Of a stretch of DNA of 7,546 nucleotides, positions 6,197 through 7,546 are shown in pieces; position 1 is the first letter of the stretch, and every line of letters begins with the position of its first letter. The DNA is from Proteiniphilum sp. UBA4084 (GTDB lineage: Bacteria > Bacteroidota > Bacteroidia > Bacteroidales > Dysgonomonadaceae): the NCBI GenBank assembly GCA_002383605.1, contig DFYK01000069.1, forward strand, positions 2,246 to 9,791, read 5' to 3'. Under the pieces are notes generated by a model, which did no database searches, was not told where the DNA came from, and saw nothing but the letters and a program-made list of their open reading frames with translations. A program made the position numbers and the translations under genes.

Positions 6197-6232
6197 TAAG
6201 AAACTCTTTTTTCAAAAAAACATTCCCAAACA

Positions 6233-6264
6233 CTTGCATATCTTTCTGATTATTTGTAATTTTG
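6233..6264 (+). promoter_or_regulatory. Promoter of the rpsL-rpsG-fusA operon
   Basis: TAATTTTG (6257-6264) is a full match to the Bacteroidota -7 element TAnnTTTG. CTTG (6233-6236) stands at the correct 20-bp spacing as the -33 box, one base from TTTG. Initiation would fall near 6270, giving a leader of about 124 nt before rpsL. This is the best promoter in the window. Confidence 0.75.
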
Positions 6265-6270
6265 TGCCGT

Positions 6271-6337
6271 TTTTCACCCGAACAGAAAGGTTATTGAATG
6301 ATAATCAGGGCATTATTATGTGCCAAAAGGGTGAAAA
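6271..6337 (+). promoter_or_regulatory. Candidate structured 5' leader of the str operon mRNA
   Basis: A perfect 9-bp closing stem, TTTTCACCC (6271-6279) with GGGTGAAAA (6329-6337), begins at the expected transcription start. Inside it are a 6-bp hairpin (6289-6294 with 6301-6306, one G-U pair) and a second hairpin GGCA/TGCC (6309-6312 with 6321-6324). Together they form a three-way junction. Ribosomal operons are often autoregulated through such leaders, and this one could bind a ribosomal protein (inference). I cannot match it to a known leader family. Confidence 0.4.
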
Positions 6338-6360
6338 TGAAAGACAGAGAAATTATTTAG
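6298..6360 (+). CDS. Possible 20-codon upstream ORF in the rpsL leader
   Basis: ATG at 6298 opens a 20-codon frame (MIIRALLCAKR, then a lysine-rich end) that stops with TAG at 6358-6360, 33 nt before rpsL. AGAAAGG at 6284-6290 lies 7 nt upstream and resembles a Shine-Dalgarno, which is uncommon in this phylum. The frame crosses the second hairpin and the 3' arm of the closing stem, so its translation would open the leader structure. An ORF this short may be chance. Confidence 0.22.
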   Translation: MIIRALLCAKRVKMKDREII

Positions 6361-6393
6361 AAAAATAGCAATACGTAAAAAAGAAAGCAGAAG

Positions 6394-6813
6394 ATGCCTA
6401 CAATTCAACAACTAGTAAGAAAAGGACGTACCACACTTACGGATAAAAGCAAATCGCCTGCGCTGGACTCCTGTCCGCAGCGTCGTGGAGTTTGCGTGAG
6501 GGTGTATACCACCACTCCGAAGAAACCGAACTCGGCCATGAGGAAGGTGGCACGTGTACGTTTAACGAACTCGAAGGAAGTGAATGCTTACATTCCGGGA
6601 GAAGGACACAACCTGCAGGAGCACTCCATTGTGCTGGTGCGTGGTGGACGTGTAAAAGACCTGCCGGGTGTACGTTATCACATTGTACGGGGTACCTTGG
6701 ATACTGCCGGTGTAAACGGTCGTACCCAACGTCGTTCCAAATACGGGGCAAAACGTCCCAAACCGGGAGCGAAGACAGCTGTAGCGGCTAAGCCGGGAGC
6801 AAAGAAGAAATAA
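6394..6813 (+). CDS. rpsL: 30S ribosomal protein S12
   Basis: S12 lies at the decoding centre of the 30S subunit and affects translational accuracy. The 139-residue protein matches the family throughout: [53 protein letters not shown] and [21 protein letters not shown]. Lys43 and Lys88, where substitutions give streptomycin resistance in other bacteria, are both wild type, as is Pro91. Asp89 is the residue methylthiolated by RimO in E. coli. It is about 15 residues longer than E. coli S12, with an Ala/Lys/Gly-rich C-terminal tail ([16 protein letters not shown]). It is the first gene of the str operon, with its promoter at 6233-6264. There is no strong Shine-Dalgarno; the A-rich stretch before the ATG is usual for this phylum. 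Confidence 0.99.
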   Translation: MPTIQQLVRKGRTTLTDKSKSPALDSCPQRRGVCVRVYTTTPKKPNSAMRKVARVRLTNSKEVNAYIPGEGHNLQEHSIVLVRGGRVKDLPGVRYHIVRGTLDTAGVNGRTQRRSKYGAKRPKPGAKTAVAAKPGAKKK

Positions 6814-6910
6814 TCTTTTCCCGCATCGCACATTATTAAGTGAAGAATTAAAATTGTAAAATCGCTGTTGAAATTTTTGGGACTCGCTACTTATTACAGG
6901 TTGAGTAAAT

Positions 6911-6955
6911 AAACTCGGAGGAGTTTGTTGAAGACAGTTTAAACGGCAACCAAAC
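6911..6955 (+). promoter_or_regulatory. Candidate alternative RNA hairpins in the rpsL-rpsG spacer
   Basis: The 162-nt spacer between rpsL and rpsG contains AAACTC-GGAG-GAGTTT (6911-6926), a perfect 6-bp hairpin with a GGAG loop. Part of its right arm, GTTTGTTG (6923-6930), can instead pair with CAACcAAAC (6947-6955, one bulged C). The two stems exclude each other. In E. coli, S7 represses its own operon by binding the rpsL-rpsG spacer; a similar role here is inference only. I see no promoter in the spacer. Confidence 0.35.
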
Positions 6956-6975
6956 AACACAAAATTTTTTAGACA

Positions 6976-7452
6976 ATGAGAAAAACAAAACCTAAAAAAA
7001 GACAGGTTCTCCCTGATCCTGTTTATGGTGATATAAGGGTGACAAAGTTTGTTAACCACCTTATGTATGACGGCAAGAAAAGTATCTCTTACGATATTTT
7101 CTATTCCGCTTTGAACACTGTTAAGGCAAAAATGCCCAACGAAGAAAAATCGGCTCTCGAGATTTGGAAAGCCGCGCTCGACAATATTACTCCTCAGGTT
7201 GAAGTGAAGTCACGCCGTGTGGGCGGTGCTACATTTCAGGTACCTACCGAAATAAGACCCGAAAGAAAAGAATCCGTTTCGATGAAAAACCTCATTTTGT
7301 ATGCACGCAAAAGAGGTGGAAAGACGATGGCCGACAAGTTGGCTGCCGAGATCGTGGATGCCTATAACAACCAGGGTGGTTCTTATAAGCGGAAAGAGGA
7401 CATGCACAGAATGGCAGAAGCGAACCGTGCTTTTGCGCACTTTAGATTTTAA
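6976..7452 (+). CDS. rpsG: 30S ribosomal protein S7
   Basis: S7 binds the 3' major domain of 16S rRNA, starts assembly of the 30S head and contacts tRNA at the E site. The 158-residue product is full length for the family: [19 protein letters not shown] with the basic N-terminal arm, [39 protein letters not shown] (the conserved hairpin that contacts RNA), and the C-terminal [24 protein letters not shown] end ([13 protein letters not shown] here). It follows rpsL after 162 nt and precedes fusA by 21 nt. The start ATG has no Shine-Dalgarno (TTTTTTAGACA upstream). Confidence 0.99.
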   Translation: MRKTKPKKRQVLPDPVYGDIRVTKFVNHLMYDGKKSISYDIFYSALNTVKAKMPNEEKSALEIWKAALDNITPQVEVKSRRVGGATFQVPTEIRPERKESVSMKNLILYARKRGGKTMADKLAAEIVDAYNNQGGSYKRKEDMHRMAEANRAFAHFRF

Positions 7453-7473
7453 CATAGAAGGAAGGTAAAAAAG

Positions 7474-7546
7474 ATGGCTAAGGGTTCAAAAGAAGCATTA
7501 AAATTCACTCGTAACATCGGTATCATGGCGCATATCGATGCCGGCA
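7474..7546 (+). CDS. fusA: Elongation factor G, N-terminal fragment (cut by the window end)
   Basis: EF-G is the GTPase that drives translocation of tRNA and mRNA on the ribosome. Only the first 24 codons are present: MAKGSKEALKFTRNIGIMAH, then IDAG, the beginning of the G1 motif AHIDAGKTT. The sequence stops before the Lys of the P-loop. Its place after rpsL and rpsG is the conserved str-operon order. A good Shine-Dalgarno, GAAGGAAGG (7457-7465), ends 8 nt before the ATG, stronger than for the two upstream genes and consistent with the high EF-G output usually needed. Confidence 0.97.
   Translation, partial: MAKGSKEALKFTRNIGIMAHIDAG

Noticed and set aside
6872..6879. AATTTTTG as an internal promoter before rpsG
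   Set aside because: It misses the first T of TAnnTTTG and has no -33 TTTG at 19-21 bp.
6562..7059. 165-aa leftward ORF across rpsL and rpsG
   Set aside because: Shadow antisense to two unmistakable ribosomal protein genes.

Overview
The window looks like chromosomal DNA of a Bacteroidota organism, most likely Bacteroidales. Three things point there: a DPP IV-type S9 peptidase of the Bacteroides/Porphyromonas size, a DUF4252 protein paired with an ECF sigma factor, and promoters that fit the Bacteroidota form (a -7 element TAnnTTTG, usually little or no Shine-Dalgarno). I cannot assign a genus.

Layout, left to right. (1) 1-44: a heptamer repeat array, cut by the window edge. (2) 151-2310 (+): secreted dipeptidyl peptidase IV with its own promoter and a strong intrinsic terminator at 2368-2417. 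(3) 2594-3700 (+): a six-helix membrane protein whose C-terminal part looks like a Nudix domain that has lost most catalytic residues; a triple TTyAGA motif lies upstream. (4) A bidirectional terminator at 3809-3840 and a decayed heptamer array at 3881-3957 separate this from a leftward operon. (5) 5616-3982 (-): ECF sigma factor, single-span membrane protein (probable anti-sigma partner) and a DUF4252 exported protein, with start/stop overlaps of 11 and 4 nt. (6) 5617-6393: a 777-bp intergenic region with two heptamer arrays in opposite orientation, a possible small RNA with a strong terminator, the rpsL promoter and a possibly structured leader containing a 20-codon ORF. (7) 6394-7546 (+): the str ribosomal operon, rpsL, rpsG and the first 24 codons of fusA.

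How the genes relate: rpsL-rpsG-fusA is the conserved translation operon. The sigma cluster reads as an envelope-signalling unit (cytoplasmic sigma, membrane partner, exported third protein). DPP IV fits a peptide-using lifestyle. The membrane pseudo-Nudix protein stands alone and its role is unknown.

The least explained material is non-coding. A NNTCAGC heptamer family occurs at four or more places within 6.2 kb. The 5677-5809 array has 19 units in perfect register with a second layer of order. Arrays lie upstream of dpp4, the sigma operon and rpsL, and in all three read as CTGANNG in the direction of the downstream gene. The possible small RNA at about 5910-6003 and the rpsL leader are the best candidates for undescribed RNA elements. 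Both are read by eye, without folding or comparative data.
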